A DNA stretch of 64,000 bases from UBA6168 sp041163745 (GTDB lineage Bacteria; Bacteroidota; Bacteroidia; Chitinophagales; Saprospiraceae): NCBI GenBank assembly GCA_041163745.1, contig JBEAQU010000078.1, positions 62,001 to 126,000 on the forward strand, given 5' to 3'. Positions 35,705 through 44,505 of this stretch are shown here, one piece after another. Below the pieces are notes generated by a model, which was not told the origin of the DNA, did not search any database, and saw only the letters and a program-made list of their open reading frames with translations. The translations under genes were made by a program, and so were the position numbers. Position 1 is the stretch's first letter; every line of letters begins with the position of its first letter.

Positions 35705-36478
35705 CTACGGGAAGGCTCCCGCCGGCAACTGCCAAGGGGGCCGGGCGCCGTAGGATACTTCCGTCAGGTACAGACCCTGCGGCGGAACACTCCAGCTGCT
35801 CGGCATCGGTGCCTGACGATCCATGGCATCCTGCACTTCCGCCAAGGACACTTTCCCGGTCCCCGCATTCAGACACATACCCACCATCAGCCGGACCATT
35901 CCCCGCAGGAAGCGGTTCGCCGACACATGGTATACCCAGCGGCCGTCCGGACAGTGTTCCCACTCGGAACGGGTCAGTTCACAGGTCATCGTCCTGGCAT
36001 CATGGTGAGTCTTGCAAAAAGGACCGAACCGGTCGTAGGCCAGGAGCATTGCCGCCGCCCGGCTCACCAGGGAAAAATCCGGCTGCCGGGCAAAGGGGTA
36101 CCGCCAGACTCCCCGGTGGTCGAAAGGGCTTTTGTCGAATCGCAAATGGTAGGCATAACTGCGGCGTACCGCATCGAAGCGGGCATGCGCGTGCGGCTGC
36201 ACCGGCATCAGCCGGTGAAAGGCAATGTCCGACGGGAGATACCGGTTCAGTCGACCCAACAGCCCAGAGGGCAAGGCCTCCGATGTGTCGAAATGGAAAA
36301 AATACTGACGGGCATGCACCCCGGCGTCCGTCCTACCGCAGCCCGTCAACTCCGTCTCCGTACCCAGCAGCACCCCAAGGGCCCCCTCCAATACCGACTG
36401 GACGGTCTTTTGACCCGGCTGCCGCTGCCATCCGTGGTAGGCGGTTCCGTCGTAGGAAATCTCGGCGAAATAACGCAT
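35705..36478 (-). CDS. truA: tRNA pseudouridine synthase A
   Basis: This 257-residue enzyme modifies U38-U40 of tRNA anticodon stems. The conserved catalytic motif GRTDAGVHA (D51) is near the N-terminus, with YDGTAYHGWQRQ as the starting signature and ARFDAVRRSYAYHL in the second half. The length is typical. It lies 149 bp downstream of clpX on the same strand and may be read from the same transcript. An 18-bp palindrome sits 40 bp upstream of its start. Confidence 0.95.
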   Translation of the reverse strand: MRYFAEISYDGTAYHGWQRQPGQKTVQSVLEGALGVLLGTETELTGCGRTDAGVHARQYFFHFDTSEALPSGLLGRLNRYLPSDIAFHRLMPVQPHAHARFDAVRRSYAYHLRFDKSPFDHRGVWRYPFARQPDFSLVSRAAAMLLAYDRFGPFCKTHHDARTMTCELTRSEWEHCPDGRWVYHVSANRFLRGMVRLMVGMCLNAGTGKVSLAEVQDAMDRQAPMPSSWSVPPQGLYLTEVSYGARPPWQLPAGAFP

Positions 36479-36517
36479 GGGATGCGATGAGCCCCTTTGT
36501 TCCCGCCCACCAGCATA

Positions 36518-36535
36518 CGGACCTGCGCAGGTCCG
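36518..36535. promoter_or_regulatory. 18-bp perfect palindrome between clpX and truA
   Basis: CGGACCTGCGCAGGTCCG reads the same on both strands, 40 bp before the truA start. No T-run follows on either strand, so it is not a classic terminator. It could be a regulator site or an mRNA hairpin. Confidence 0.45.
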
Positions 36536-36627
36536 GAGATCCTACGACGGAACCTATCCGTCATCGGCTGCCTTCGGCAAGCCTCCCGGAACAGTTCCGC
36601 CGAGGCAGGGGATGGACGTGGTTGCCG

Positions 36628-37896
36628 TCAGGCGGCGGCTTCCAGGATGGTGAATTTCGATTTGCTGAGCTTCTCCACCGCATAAGCCTCCGTCACCTTG
36701 AATTCCCGGATGTTCCGGTCGGAAGGCAACTCGAACATCGCATCCTTCATGATGGCTTCGCAGATGGAACGCAAGCCCCTGGCACCCAATTTGAAATCCA
36801 GGGCTTTGCGGGCGATGTAGTCGATCGCCTCGTCGGTAAAGGACAACTTGATGCTTTCCAGTGCGAAAAGCTTTGTATATTGCTTCAACAGCGCATTCCG
36901 CGGTTCTGTCAGAATCTTGCGCAAGGTATCCACGTCCAACGGTTCCAGATAGGTCACGACCGGCAGCCGGCCGACCAGTTCCGGTATCAAACCGAAACGC
37001 TTCAGATCCTGGTGGTTTACATACCGTACCAGGTGTTCTTCCTCCACCGCCCCCCTGTCGTCCGATTTGAATCCGATGACCTGGGTGTTCATCCGACGAG
37101 CAATGTGCTTCTCGATACCATCGAAGGCACCCCCGCAGATGAAAAGGATGTTCTGGGTGTTCACCTTCACCATTTTCTGCTCCGGATGCTTTCGCCCTCC
37201 CTGCGGAGGGACGTTCACTTCCGTCCCTTCCAACATCTTGAGCATACCCTGCTGGACACCCTCCCCGGAGACGTCCCGGGTAATCGAAGGATTGTCACTC
37301 TTACGGGCGATCTTGTCTATTTCATCGATGTACACAATGCCACGCTCCGCCGCGGCCACATCGTAATCACAGACCTGCAGCAAACGGGACAGGATGCTTT
37401 CCACATCCTCCCCGACATAGCCGGCTTCCGTGAATACCGTGGCGTCCACAATGGCGAAAGGCACGTTCAGCAACTTTGCGATTGTCTTCGCCATGAGGGT
37501 CTTCCCGGTGCCGGTCTCGCCGACGAAAAGAACATTGGACTTCTCGATCTCCACCTCGTCCACCACCGACTGGCCCAGGCGTTTGTAGTGGTTGTACACC
37601 GCCACCGACAAGGTGATCTTGGCATCCTCCTGTCCGATGACGTATTTGTCCAAATGTTCCTTGATGGACCTCGGCGTCATGTCACCCGGCAGGATGGCCT
37701 CCCCTGTGCCCGGCTTCTGCCGCTTCGATCCCGAGGACTGCCGCCGGTTGCCGTACAACTCCTCCTCCACAATCTCCACCGCCTGTTCGACACAGGTCTC
37801 GCAGATATGTCCCTCTATGCCGGCAATGAGAATCATCGCCTCGCTTTTGTCTTTGCCACAAAAGGAACAATGGTAGTTTTGCTTGCTTTTTCGCAT
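36628..37896 (-). CDS. clpX: ATP-dependent protease ATP-binding subunit ClpX
   Basis: This 422-residue AAA+ unfoldase has an N-terminal zinc finger with C10-x2-C13 and C32-x2-C35. Walker A is GETGTGKT (residues 126-133), the pore loop GYVGED (159-164), Walker B at VYIDEIDKI, and the ClpP-docking IGF loop in VIGFKSD. It unfolds tagged proteins and feeds them into ClpP. The gene follows clpP by 28 bp and has the conserved tig-clpP-clpX order, so it is likely transcribed with them. Confidence 0.97.
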   Translation of the reverse strand: MRKSKQNYHCSFCGKDKSEAMILIAGIEGHICETCVEQAVEIVEEELYGNRRQSSGSKRQKPGTGEAILPGDMTPRSIKEHLDKYVIGQEDAKITLSVAVYNHYKRLGQSVVDEVEIEKSNVLFVGETGTGKTLMAKTIAKLLNVPFAIVDATVFTEAGYVGEDVESILSRLLQVCDYDVAAAERGIVYIDEIDKIARKSDNPSITRDVSGEGVQQGMLKMLEGTEVNVPPQGGRKHPEQKMVKVNTQNILFICGGAFDGIEKHIARRMNTQVIGFKSDDRGAVEEEHLVRYVNHQDLKRFGLIPELVGRLPVVTYLEPLDVDTLRKILTEPRNALLKQYTKLFALESIKLSFTDEAIDYIARKALDFKLGARGLRSICEAIMKDAMFELPSDRNIREFKVTEAYAVEKLSKSKFTILEAAA

Positions 37897-37924
37897 ACTG
37901 GTAACTGTTTGGGCAATAACCGGA

Positions 37925-38632
37925 TTATCCCTTCTTCAGCTTCGGACGCTCCAGTACCTCGTCTATCAGTCCGTACTCCTTCGCTTCCGTCGCCGTCATC
38001 CAATTGTCGCGGTCACAATCCTTCTCAATGGTGTCGTAATCCTGGCCCGTATGGTATGCCATGATTTCGTAAAGATCCTTCTGCATGGCCTTCGTCAACC
38101 GGTAGTAAATCTCCATATCCGTCAACTGTCCCTGCATACCTCCCAGCGGTTGGTGAATCATGACGCGGGAATGTTGAAGACAGGTCCGTTTGCCTTTGGC
38201 ACCCGCACACAACAGTACGGCACCCATGGAGGCGGCGATGCCCGTACAGATGGTCCCCACATCCGGAGAAATGTACTGCATCGTGTCGTAGATGCCCAGC
38301 CCGGCCGTTACCGATCCACCGGGACTGTTGATGTACATCTGCACATCCCGCTTGTTGTCGGCGGAATCCAGGAACAACAGCTGAGCCTGGATCACGTTGG
38401 CGACATAGTCGTTGATCGGCACGCCCATGAAGATGATACGGTCCATCATCAACCGGGAGAACACATCCAGCCCCACGATGTTCATCGGGCGCTCCTCGAT
38501 GACGTTCGGCGTGAACCCCTGGATATTCGGAGCCAAAGGGGCATGTGCCTTCTCCAGGTAATGCTCCAGGTGCAGCTGGCTCATGCCGAGATGCCCTTTG
38601 GCATACTTCACGAATTCTTCTTTTTGAAACAT
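37925..38632 (-). CDS. clpP: ATP-dependent Clp protease proteolytic subunit
   Basis: This 235-residue serine protease has the catalytic triad Ser135 (ASMGAVLL), His160 (MIHQPLGG) and Asp209 (DRDNWMTATEAKEYGLID). The N-terminal extension of about 40 residues before the ERPMNIVGLDVFSRLM core is longer than in E. coli, as in many Bacteroidota, and likely includes the propeptide. It forms the 14-mer degradation chamber with ClpX. It lies 158 bp downstream of tig. Confidence 0.96.
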   Translation of the reverse strand: MFQKEEFVKYAKGHLGMSQLHLEHYLEKAHAPLAPNIQGFTPNVIEERPMNIVGLDVFSRLMMDRIIFMGVPINDYVANVIQAQLLFLDSADNKRDVQMYINSPGGSVTAGLGIYDTMQYISPDVGTICTGIAASMGAVLLCAGAKGKRTCLQHSRVMIHQPLGGMQGQLTDMEIYYRLTKAMQKDLYEIMAYHTGQDYDTIEKDCDRDNWMTATEAKEYGLIDEVLERPKLKKG

Positions 38633-38790
38633 ATCTTTTGTTGTTTGATAAGGCGTCGCAAAAGCAACCTGTCAGCCAGGATGATCCCGGATGATCCGGC
38701 GGTGACAAACCGATGCAAGATTAGAAACGCACAGCCCGGCAGGTTGTTGACGGAATCCGCTGCGCAACGATTTTTTTGGTGCTGGCCGCG

Positions 38791-40245
38791 TCAGTCCGCC
38801 ACGATTTCCTCACTGGTCACCTCAATGTCTTCCACCGCCTGCGATTCGTCGGACGGCAGGTGCCGCTGCCGGACCGTGTCGTATTTCTCCCGCAGCGCTT
38901 CCTGCGTGATGGGTGTGCGCTCCAAAGTCAGCCGCGACTGCAACTCCCTGACCAGTTTGGAATATTCGACTCCCGAAGCTATGGAGTCGACCTGCTCCTT
39001 GTTCGACAACAGATTCTGGACCAGCTTGGACAGGAACTCCGGATTGGAATACCCGCCCATCATGCTGGCCACCCGATTCACCGCCTGCTCACGGATTTCT
39101 TTTTCCGTCACCTCGATACCGTATTCATGCACCAGCCTAGACCGGATGATCGACCAACGGATGTCTTCTTGGAACGCAGCCGGATCCGCCGACGCTTTCC
39201 TGGCCTCCTCCTCGTTCTCCTGCTGTATCCAGCGGAGAAGGAATTCACCCGGCAACGGCATGGCCTCCCGGTTCAGGGAAAGCACTCGCTCGCGGAACTC
39301 CTCCATGAACAGATAATCCACTCTGTTGTTTTCCTGTTCCTTGAGCCAGCGGGACACCTCCGCCATGGCCGACTCCTCCGTTCGGATGTCCGGTCCGAAT
39401 ATTTCCGACCACAAATCTTCCGTCATTTCCGGCGGGGTCAACCGGCTGACCTCCTCGATCGTCGCTTGGAAGTGGGGCCCTACCCGGCTGTCCGGTGCTT
39501 CGAGGGCGTCTTCCGACAATCCCAACAGGTACTTGTTAACCTGCTCCGGGGACTGCCCCGCCTCCAATTCATAGATGTTGCAACGGAAACCATCTCCTTT
39601 CGACAGGCGTAGGACTTCCGATTTCAGGGCCTCCGATGCGAGTTTGTCCACCGCCACGCTGCATGTGCTTTCCACGCCTCCCTCTTTGACTGCATCGCCG
39701 TCCAGTTCCTTCACGGACAACCTCAGCATGTCCTCCTCCGCTATCGGGCCCTCGTGCGGCTCCATGGTGTTGTACTCCCTGATCATTCTCTCCATCGTTT
39801 CCCGGACCGCTTCCGCGGACACTTCGACGTCGAAGATGGTGTATACCGTGGATTCGTCCATCCCCGCCAGGTCGAACGAAGGCGCACGCCCAAGCTCGAA
39901 AGTCATGGAATGGGACTCCTGGGCCGCTGTGGCCTTGCTGAAGTCGGGCTGCTCACCGATTGGAATCGGCCTTCCCAGGTACGAGATACCACCGTCTTCC
40001 CCCCGGATGACCTGGTCCAGTTCCTCACCCAGGAGCTGGCTTACCACCTCGCCCAACACCCCTTTGCCGTACATCCGGGATACCAGGTTGAGCGGAATCC
40101 TTCCCTTGCGGAATCCCTTCATGTTGAGCTTCTGACGAACTTGCTCCAACTCCTCCCGATACCGGGGGAGATAGTCCTCCTTTTCCAACGTGATGGTGAT
40201 TTGTTCGACCATTTCACCCATGGGTGTTTTCGTGACGGTTGGCAT
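38791..40245 (-). CDS. tig: Trigger factor (ribosome-associated chaperone)
   Basis: This 484-residue protein has the ribosome-binding N-terminal domain, with the signature KGFRKGRIP, a middle PPIase-type domain (starting near EGPIAEEDMLRL) and a long helical C-terminal domain. The last 40 residues are acidic and include the extra tail ESQAVEDIEVTSEE. It helps nascent chains to fold as they leave the ribosome. The ATG at 40245 is chosen because it begins the conserved region; an upstream start at 40392 would add 49 residues of low-complexity sequence. The tRNA-Leu gene is 330 bp upstream. Confidence 0.94.
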   Translation of the reverse strand: MPTVTKTPMGEMVEQITITLEKEDYLPRYREELEQVRQKLNMKGFRKGRIPLNLVSRMYGKGVLGEVVSQLLGEELDQVIRGEDGGISYLGRPIPIGEQPDFSKATAAQESHSMTFELGRAPSFDLAGMDESTVYTIFDVEVSAEAVRETMERMIREYNTMEPHEGPIAEEDMLRLSVKELDGDAVKEGGVESTCSVAVDKLASEALKSEVLRLSKGDGFRCNIYELEAGQSPEQVNKYLLGLSEDALEAPDSRVGPHFQATIEEVSRLTPPEMTEDLWSEIFGPDIRTEESAMAEVSRWLKEQENNRVDYLFMEEFRERVLSLNREAMPLPGEFLLRWIQQENEEEARKASADPAAFQEDIRWSIIRSRLVHEYGIEVTEKEIREQAVNRVASMMGGYSNPEFLSKLVQNLLSNKEQVDSIASGVEYSKLVRELQSRLTLERTPITQEALREKYDTVRQRHLPSDESQAVEDIEVTSEEIVAD

Positions 40246-40575
40246 GTCTGTTCTGTTGTTATTGAATGTATAATGAAACCGCCGCCTGGCGGATGTGGTT
40301 CGGCCCGCCGACGGCGAATACAGTCCCGAACGGACAAGTGCCCGCCCGGTGTCTGTGATGTCCGGTGCTGTCCTGCCCCCGAATCGGGGCATTCAACCCG
40401 CTCTGGCAGATGGAAAATGTTGAATGTCGATGGGAATATTCCCGGCCGGACACCTCTCCCTGCCTGTGTGGGACCCCGCCGAACCATAACCCGGTTTCCG
40501 AACCGCAGCCGCGGCCGAATCGGACAGATGACCGTCTTCCCTTCCTTCCCAGACCGTAACCGTCGCTCACTGAAG
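40246..40575. other. Spacer between tig and tRNA-Leu
   Basis: About 330 bp with no gene or RNA recognised. No exact TAnnTTTG element is present for tig. The tRNA promoter upstream may read through into tig, or tig may have its own non-consensus start. Confidence 0.4.
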
Positions 40576-40657
40576 TGCGGGTGGAGGGACTCGAACCCCC
40601 ATGCCTCGCGGCACCAGATCCTAAGTCTGGCGCGTCTACCAATTTCGCCACACCCGC
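40576..40657 (-). tRNA. tRNA-Leu (anticodon TAG)
   Basis: On the minus strand an 82-nt cloverleaf begins GCGGGTGTGGCGAAATTGGT and ends with the acceptor arm CACCCGC plus discriminator A. The anticodon stem CCAGA/TCTGG holds loop CTTAGGA with anticodon TAG, reading CUA. A variable arm of Leu type (TGCCGCGAGGCA) and T-loop TTCGAGTC are present. The CCA end is not encoded. It is the only RNA gene recognised in the window. Confidence 0.95.
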
Positions 40658-40705
40658 TGTTGACCGGCCACCAACGACCGGAAAGATGTCCGCAACAAAC
40701 CGGCC

Positions 40706-40713
40706 CAAATATA
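40706..40713 (-). promoter_or_regulatory. -7 element upstream of tRNA-Leu
   Basis: TATATTTG on the minus strand matches TAnnTTTG, about 50 bp upstream of the tRNA 5' end. No TTG is present at 17-23 bp. Confidence 0.45.
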
Positions 40714-40833
40714 AACAGCTTTTCCCGAAATCTTTATCGGATGACGCTTCCAACCTGGCTGGCTCCTTTGTTTTGGGCGGATCCGAGCCGCTGTTTTGTT
40801 CGGAAGGTCCGTACGCCAATGAACGAAAATCGT

Positions 40834-40841
40834 TATTTTTG
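40834..40841 (+). promoter_or_regulatory. -7 element upstream of relA
   Basis: TATTTTTG matches TAnnTTTG on the plus strand, about 155 bp upstream of the relA start. No TTG at the -33 distance was found. Confidence 0.4.
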
Positions 40842-40995
40842 TAGGAGGTGCATACCTTGACGAGGCGCCCGACGGCCCCTCTCCCAGCGAAAGCCTCGTC
40901 CGGTCGACTTCCCCGCCGCCGCAACAACCGGCAGAAACGATGCTGGACTGCCGGATGATTTTCACGGACAAATCGACACAAACTCAATTTCGTTC

Positions 40996-43215
40996 ATGCC
41001 AGCCACCGCCGAACCCATCACCAGCCCGGAAGATCACCTGCTCATACAGCGGGCCTACCGGCAACTGCTCCGATCCCTCCAGGGAAAAATGGACCCGGCC
41101 GACCAGCAGTTCCTCCGGCATGCCTTCGAACTGGCCATGGAAGCCCATTCCCGGCAACGCCGGAAATCCGGCGAGCCCTACATCCTGCATCCCATCGAGG
41201 TCGCCCGCATCTGTGTGGAGGAAATCGGCCTCGGCCCGACCGCCGCCGTCTGCGCCCTGCTGCATGATGTGGTGGAAGACACCCCCTTCACCCTGTCAGA
41301 CCTCCAACAGGCATTCGGCGAAAAGGTCGCCCAGATTGTGGACGGCCTCACCAAACTGGACGGATCCCATACGTTCGAAAGCCCCCAGGCGGAAAATTTC
41401 CGTAAAGTCCTCAGCACCCTGGTCATCGACGTCCGGGTCGTCCTGATCAAAATGGCCGACCGCCTACACAATATGCGGACACTCGGCGCCATGCCCCGCC
41501 ACAAACAACTCAAGATCGCCGCCGAAACAAGCTATATCTACGCTCCGCTCGCCCACCGGCTCGGCCTTTACAACATCCGCTCGGAATTCCAGGACCTTTG
41601 CCTGAAAATCACGGAACCGGATGCATACGAGGAAATCTCCCATCAACTCAACGTCACCGAAGACGAACGCGAACGATACATCCGGGAATTCCTGCAGCCC
41701 ATCCGCAACCAACTGGATGAGATAGGCATCCCCTACCGCTGCTTCGGCAGGGCCAAATCCATCTCTTCCATCTACAATAAAATCAAGACGAAAAATACTC
41801 CCTTCGAGGAAATATATGACATCTTCGCCGTCCGCATCGTCGTCGACGTGGAACGGAAACGGGAAAAGACCGTCTGCTGGATGGTCTATTCCATTGTCAC
41901 CGATATCTACAAACCTATCCCGGAACGCCTCAAGGATTGGGTGACCGTCCCGAAGTCCAATGCCTACGAATCCCTCCACTCCACCGTCATCGGCCCCGGC
42001 GGCCGTTACATAGAAGTCCAGATCCGCAGCGAACGCATGGACGAAATCGCCGAACGGGGCTTTGCCGCCCATTGGAAATACAAAGGCATCACCAACCAGC
42101 CGGATGTCTATGAAAAATGGCTCGACCAGGTCCGGGAACTCCTCGAAAACCCCAACTCCGACGCCCTCGAATTCATCAGCGATTTCAAAAACAACCTTTA
42201 TGCGGAGGAAATCTATGTCGTCACCCCCCGCGGCGATATGTTCAACCTGCCCAAAGGTGCCACCGCACTGGATTTCGCCTTTCAAATACATACGGACATC
42301 GGCTACCATTGCAAATCCGTCAAGGTCAACAACCGCATCGTCCCCCTCGGGTACAAACTGAACATGGGCGACCAGGTGGAGGTCGTCACCGACCGCAACC
42401 AAAAACCCAACGAAAGCTGGCTGCGGATTGTCGTGACCGGCAAGGCCCGTTCCAAGATCCGGTCCGCCATGAAGGAGGAACGGCGCAAACGGGGGGAGTT
42501 CGGCCGCGAAGCCCTGGAAAGGAAGTTCAACAACATGAAGGTCCAATATGAATCCGGCGTGGAAACCCTGGTCCGGCATTTCAACCTGTCCTCTCATGTG
42601 GACCTGTACTTCGCCATCGCCACCGGCGAGATAGACCTCATCGACACCCTGCGCCTGTTCGAAGTCAAAGACCAGAAACTGGTCGAAATCCAAACAACCC
42701 CGCCCCCCCCGCCCGGCCCGGACAAAAGGACGGACACGCCCCGCCAACGGTTGTCCGCCCGAACAAAAATCCTTGTCAACGGAGAACCGGCCGAACTCTA
42801 CCATTACAAACTCGCCAACTGCTGCAACCCCGTCCAAGGTGACGACATCTTCGCTTTCCTGACTTCCACGGACGGTCTCAAAATCCACCGCACCTCCTGC
42901 CCCAACGCCACCAATCTCCTCGCCAAATACAGCTATCGGGTCATGAAGGCGGAATGGGTCTCCAGCATCGAAAACACCTTCGTCGCTAACCTCAAGATCA
43001 CCGGCGTCGACGAAGGAGTGGGCGTGCTGGAACGGCTGACCAAGGAAATCGCCGGGCTGGGCGTCAATATCCGCTCCTTCCATATCGAAGGCGGGGACGA
43101 AGGTTACTACGAAGGGAAAATCAGCCTGCTGGTTTCCAACAAGGACCAACTCCATATCGTAATACGGTCACTGCGGGAACTCGATTTCGTCGAGACAGTC
43201 GTCCGGGTGGAATGA
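40996..43215 (+). CDS. Bifunctional (p)ppGpp synthetase/hydrolase (RelA/SpoT family)
   Basis: This 739-residue protein has an HD hydrolase domain with H65 and the H90-D91...E94-D95 motif (LLHDVVEDT), so hydrolase activity is likely retained. The synthetase domain includes GRAKSISSIYNKIK and YESLHSTV. A TGS domain (VVTPRGDMFNLPKGAT), a helical linker and a C-terminal ACT domain (starting near NTFVANLKITG) follow. It makes and degrades the stringent alarmone. The intact HDxxED motif argues for a bifunctional Rel-type enzyme rather than a synthetase-only RelA. The next gene overlaps it by 4 bp. Confidence 0.95.
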   Translation: MPATAEPITSPEDHLLIQRAYRQLLRSLQGKMDPADQQFLRHAFELAMEAHSRQRRKSGEPYILHPIEVARICVEEIGLGPTAAVCALLHDVVEDTPFTLSDLQQAFGEKVAQIVDGLTKLDGSHTFESPQAENFRKVLSTLVIDVRVVLIKMADRLHNMRTLGAMPRHKQLKIAAETSYIYAPLAHRLGLYNIRSEFQDLCLKITEPDAYEEISHQLNVTEDERERYIREFLQPIRNQLDEIGIPYRCFGRAKSISSIYNKIKTKNTPFEEIYDIFAVRIVVDVERKREKTVCWMVYSIVTDIYKPIPERLKDWVTVPKSNAYESLHSTVIGPGGRYIEVQIRSERMDEIAERGFAAHWKYKGITNQPDVYEKWLDQVRELLENPNSDALEFISDFKNNLYAEEIYVVTPRGDMFNLPKGATALDFAFQIHTDIGYHCKSVKVNNRIVPLGYKLNMGDQVEVVTDRNQKPNESWLRIVVTGKARSKIRSAMKEERRKRGEFGREALERKFNNMKVQYESGVETLVRHFNLSSHVDLYFAIATGEIDLIDTLRLFEVKDQKLVEIQTTPPPPPGPDKRTDTPRQRLSARTKILVNGEPAELYHYKLANCCNPVQGDDIFAFLTSTDGLKIHRTSCPNATNLLAKYSYRVMKAEWVSSIENTFVANLKITGVDEGVGVLERLTKEIAGLGVNIRSFHIEGGDEGYYEGKISLLVSNKDQLHIVIRSLRELDFVETVVRVE

Positions 43216-44393
43216 TGCACCTCCCACACTGGCTCGAATGGTGGACCGCCGCCATGGCCCTCCTGTCCTGCGCCTATGCCCTGCTGATGCACCGGTACCG
43301 CTCCGGCTGGCTCCGGCTGCCCGAGTTCGAACCCGTACCGTTGGTCCCGAGCGAGACTCCCCGCATTTCCGTCCTCATCCCGGCACGGGACGAGGCGGAC
43401 AACATCCTGCCTTGCCTGCAATCTATCCTGCGGCAATCCTATCCTCCGCACCAATTCGAAATCATCGTCATCGACGACCACTCCACAGACCTTACCCCGG
43501 ATCGGGTCCGCCACTTCGCCATCCACCACCCTCGGGTTCGGCTGCTCAGCCTGGCCGACCTTCCAAGGTCCGGTTTGGACGACAACGTGGCATTCAAGAA
43601 ACAAGCCATCACCGCCGGCGTCCGGGCCGCTACCGGCGAACTGATCGCCACAACCGATGCAGATTGCATCGTGCCGGAAAATTGGCTGGCCCTGCTGGCA
43701 GCCTGCCACACCCGCCGGCATGCCCGTTTCATCGCCGCCCCCGTTTGTTTCTTCCAGGAAAAAAATCTGTTGGAAAGGTTCCAATCACTCGACTTCATCG
43801 GTATGATGGGCATCACCGGCGCCGGCTTCCACCACCGTAGCCACCTGATGTGCAACGGCGCCAACCTCGCCTATACCCGGCAGGTGTTCTTCGATGTGGA
43901 CGGCTTCAACGGGGTCGACCACTTGGCCAGCGGAGACGATATGTTCCTGCTTCATAAGGTGGCCCGACGATGGCCTCGAGATGTCCATTTTCTAAAACAC
44001 CCGGGCGCGGTCGTCAAAACCACCGCCAAACCAGACCTGCCTTCCTTTTTCTCCCAGAGAATCCGATGGGCAACGAAATCCGCCGCCTACCGCGACCGAA
44101 GGGTCACCGCCCAGCTGACCTCCGTGTTCCTGTTCTGCTGGGGCATCGTACTCTCCGCCGCCCTCGCAGGTGTCGCCGGACAATTCCCGCTGCTGCTCGC
44201 ATCCGGCATGCTACTCGTGAAATGTACAGCCGATTACCGATTTCTCTCCGCCATGACCCGGTACTTCGGCCGCAACGACCTCCTGCGCAGCTTCCCTGCC
44301 GCCCAGATTTTTCATTTGCTCTACATCCTGGCGGTCGGCACATACGCAAACCTGGTCCGACAATACGAATGGAAAGGAAGGAAAGTCCGCTGA
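43212..44393 (+). CDS. Membrane glycosyltransferase, GT2 family
   Basis: This 393-residue protein has a GT-A domain with ISVLIPARDEADNILP at the start, the DDHSTD motif, the TTDADC metal motif and a later RIRWATKS motif typical of processive GT2 enzymes. One membrane helix precedes it (WTAAMALLSCAYALLM) and about three follow the catalytic domain. It likely transfers sugars at the inner membrane to a lipid or polysaccharide. Its ATG overlaps the relA stop (ATGA), so translation is probably coupled, but a functional link to the stringent response is not shown. Confidence 0.88.
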   Translation: MMHLPHWLEWWTAAMALLSCAYALLMHRYRSGWLRLPEFEPVPLVPSETPRISVLIPARDEADNILPCLQSILRQSYPPHQFEIIVIDDHSTDLTPDRVRHFAIHHPRVRLLSLADLPRSGLDDNVAFKKQAITAGVRAATGELIATTDADCIVPENWLALLAACHTRRHARFIAAPVCFFQEKNLLERFQSLDFIGMMGITGAGFHHRSHLMCNGANLAYTRQVFFDVDGFNGVDHLASGDDMFLLHKVARRWPRDVHFLKHPGAVVKTTAKPDLPSFFSQRIRWATKSAAYRDRRVTAQLTSVFLFCWGIVLSAALAGVAGQFPLLLASGMLLVKCTADYRFLSAMTRYFGRNDLLRSFPAAQIFHLLYILAVGTYANLVRQYEWKGRKVR

Positions 44394-44505
44394 CACCGAC
44401 TCGCCGTGACCAGGGAGCGGTTGGCTGGTGACCATGATCGGAACTTGCCGCCAGCCCGCAGCCATTCGGCAGGGAAAGACCACCTGATGTGATGCGCGCC
44501 CATTG

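Larger units (their letters stand above)
40658..40995. other. Divergent spacer between tRNA-Leu and relA
   Basis: About 338 bp. It holds two -7 elements facing outward, at 40706-40713 (minus) and 40834-40841 (plus). No other feature was found. Confidence 0.45.

Noticed and set aside
41464..43155. 563-codon open frame on the minus strand opposite relA
   Set aside because: It is antisense to a gene with complete domains and shows no family features of its own.
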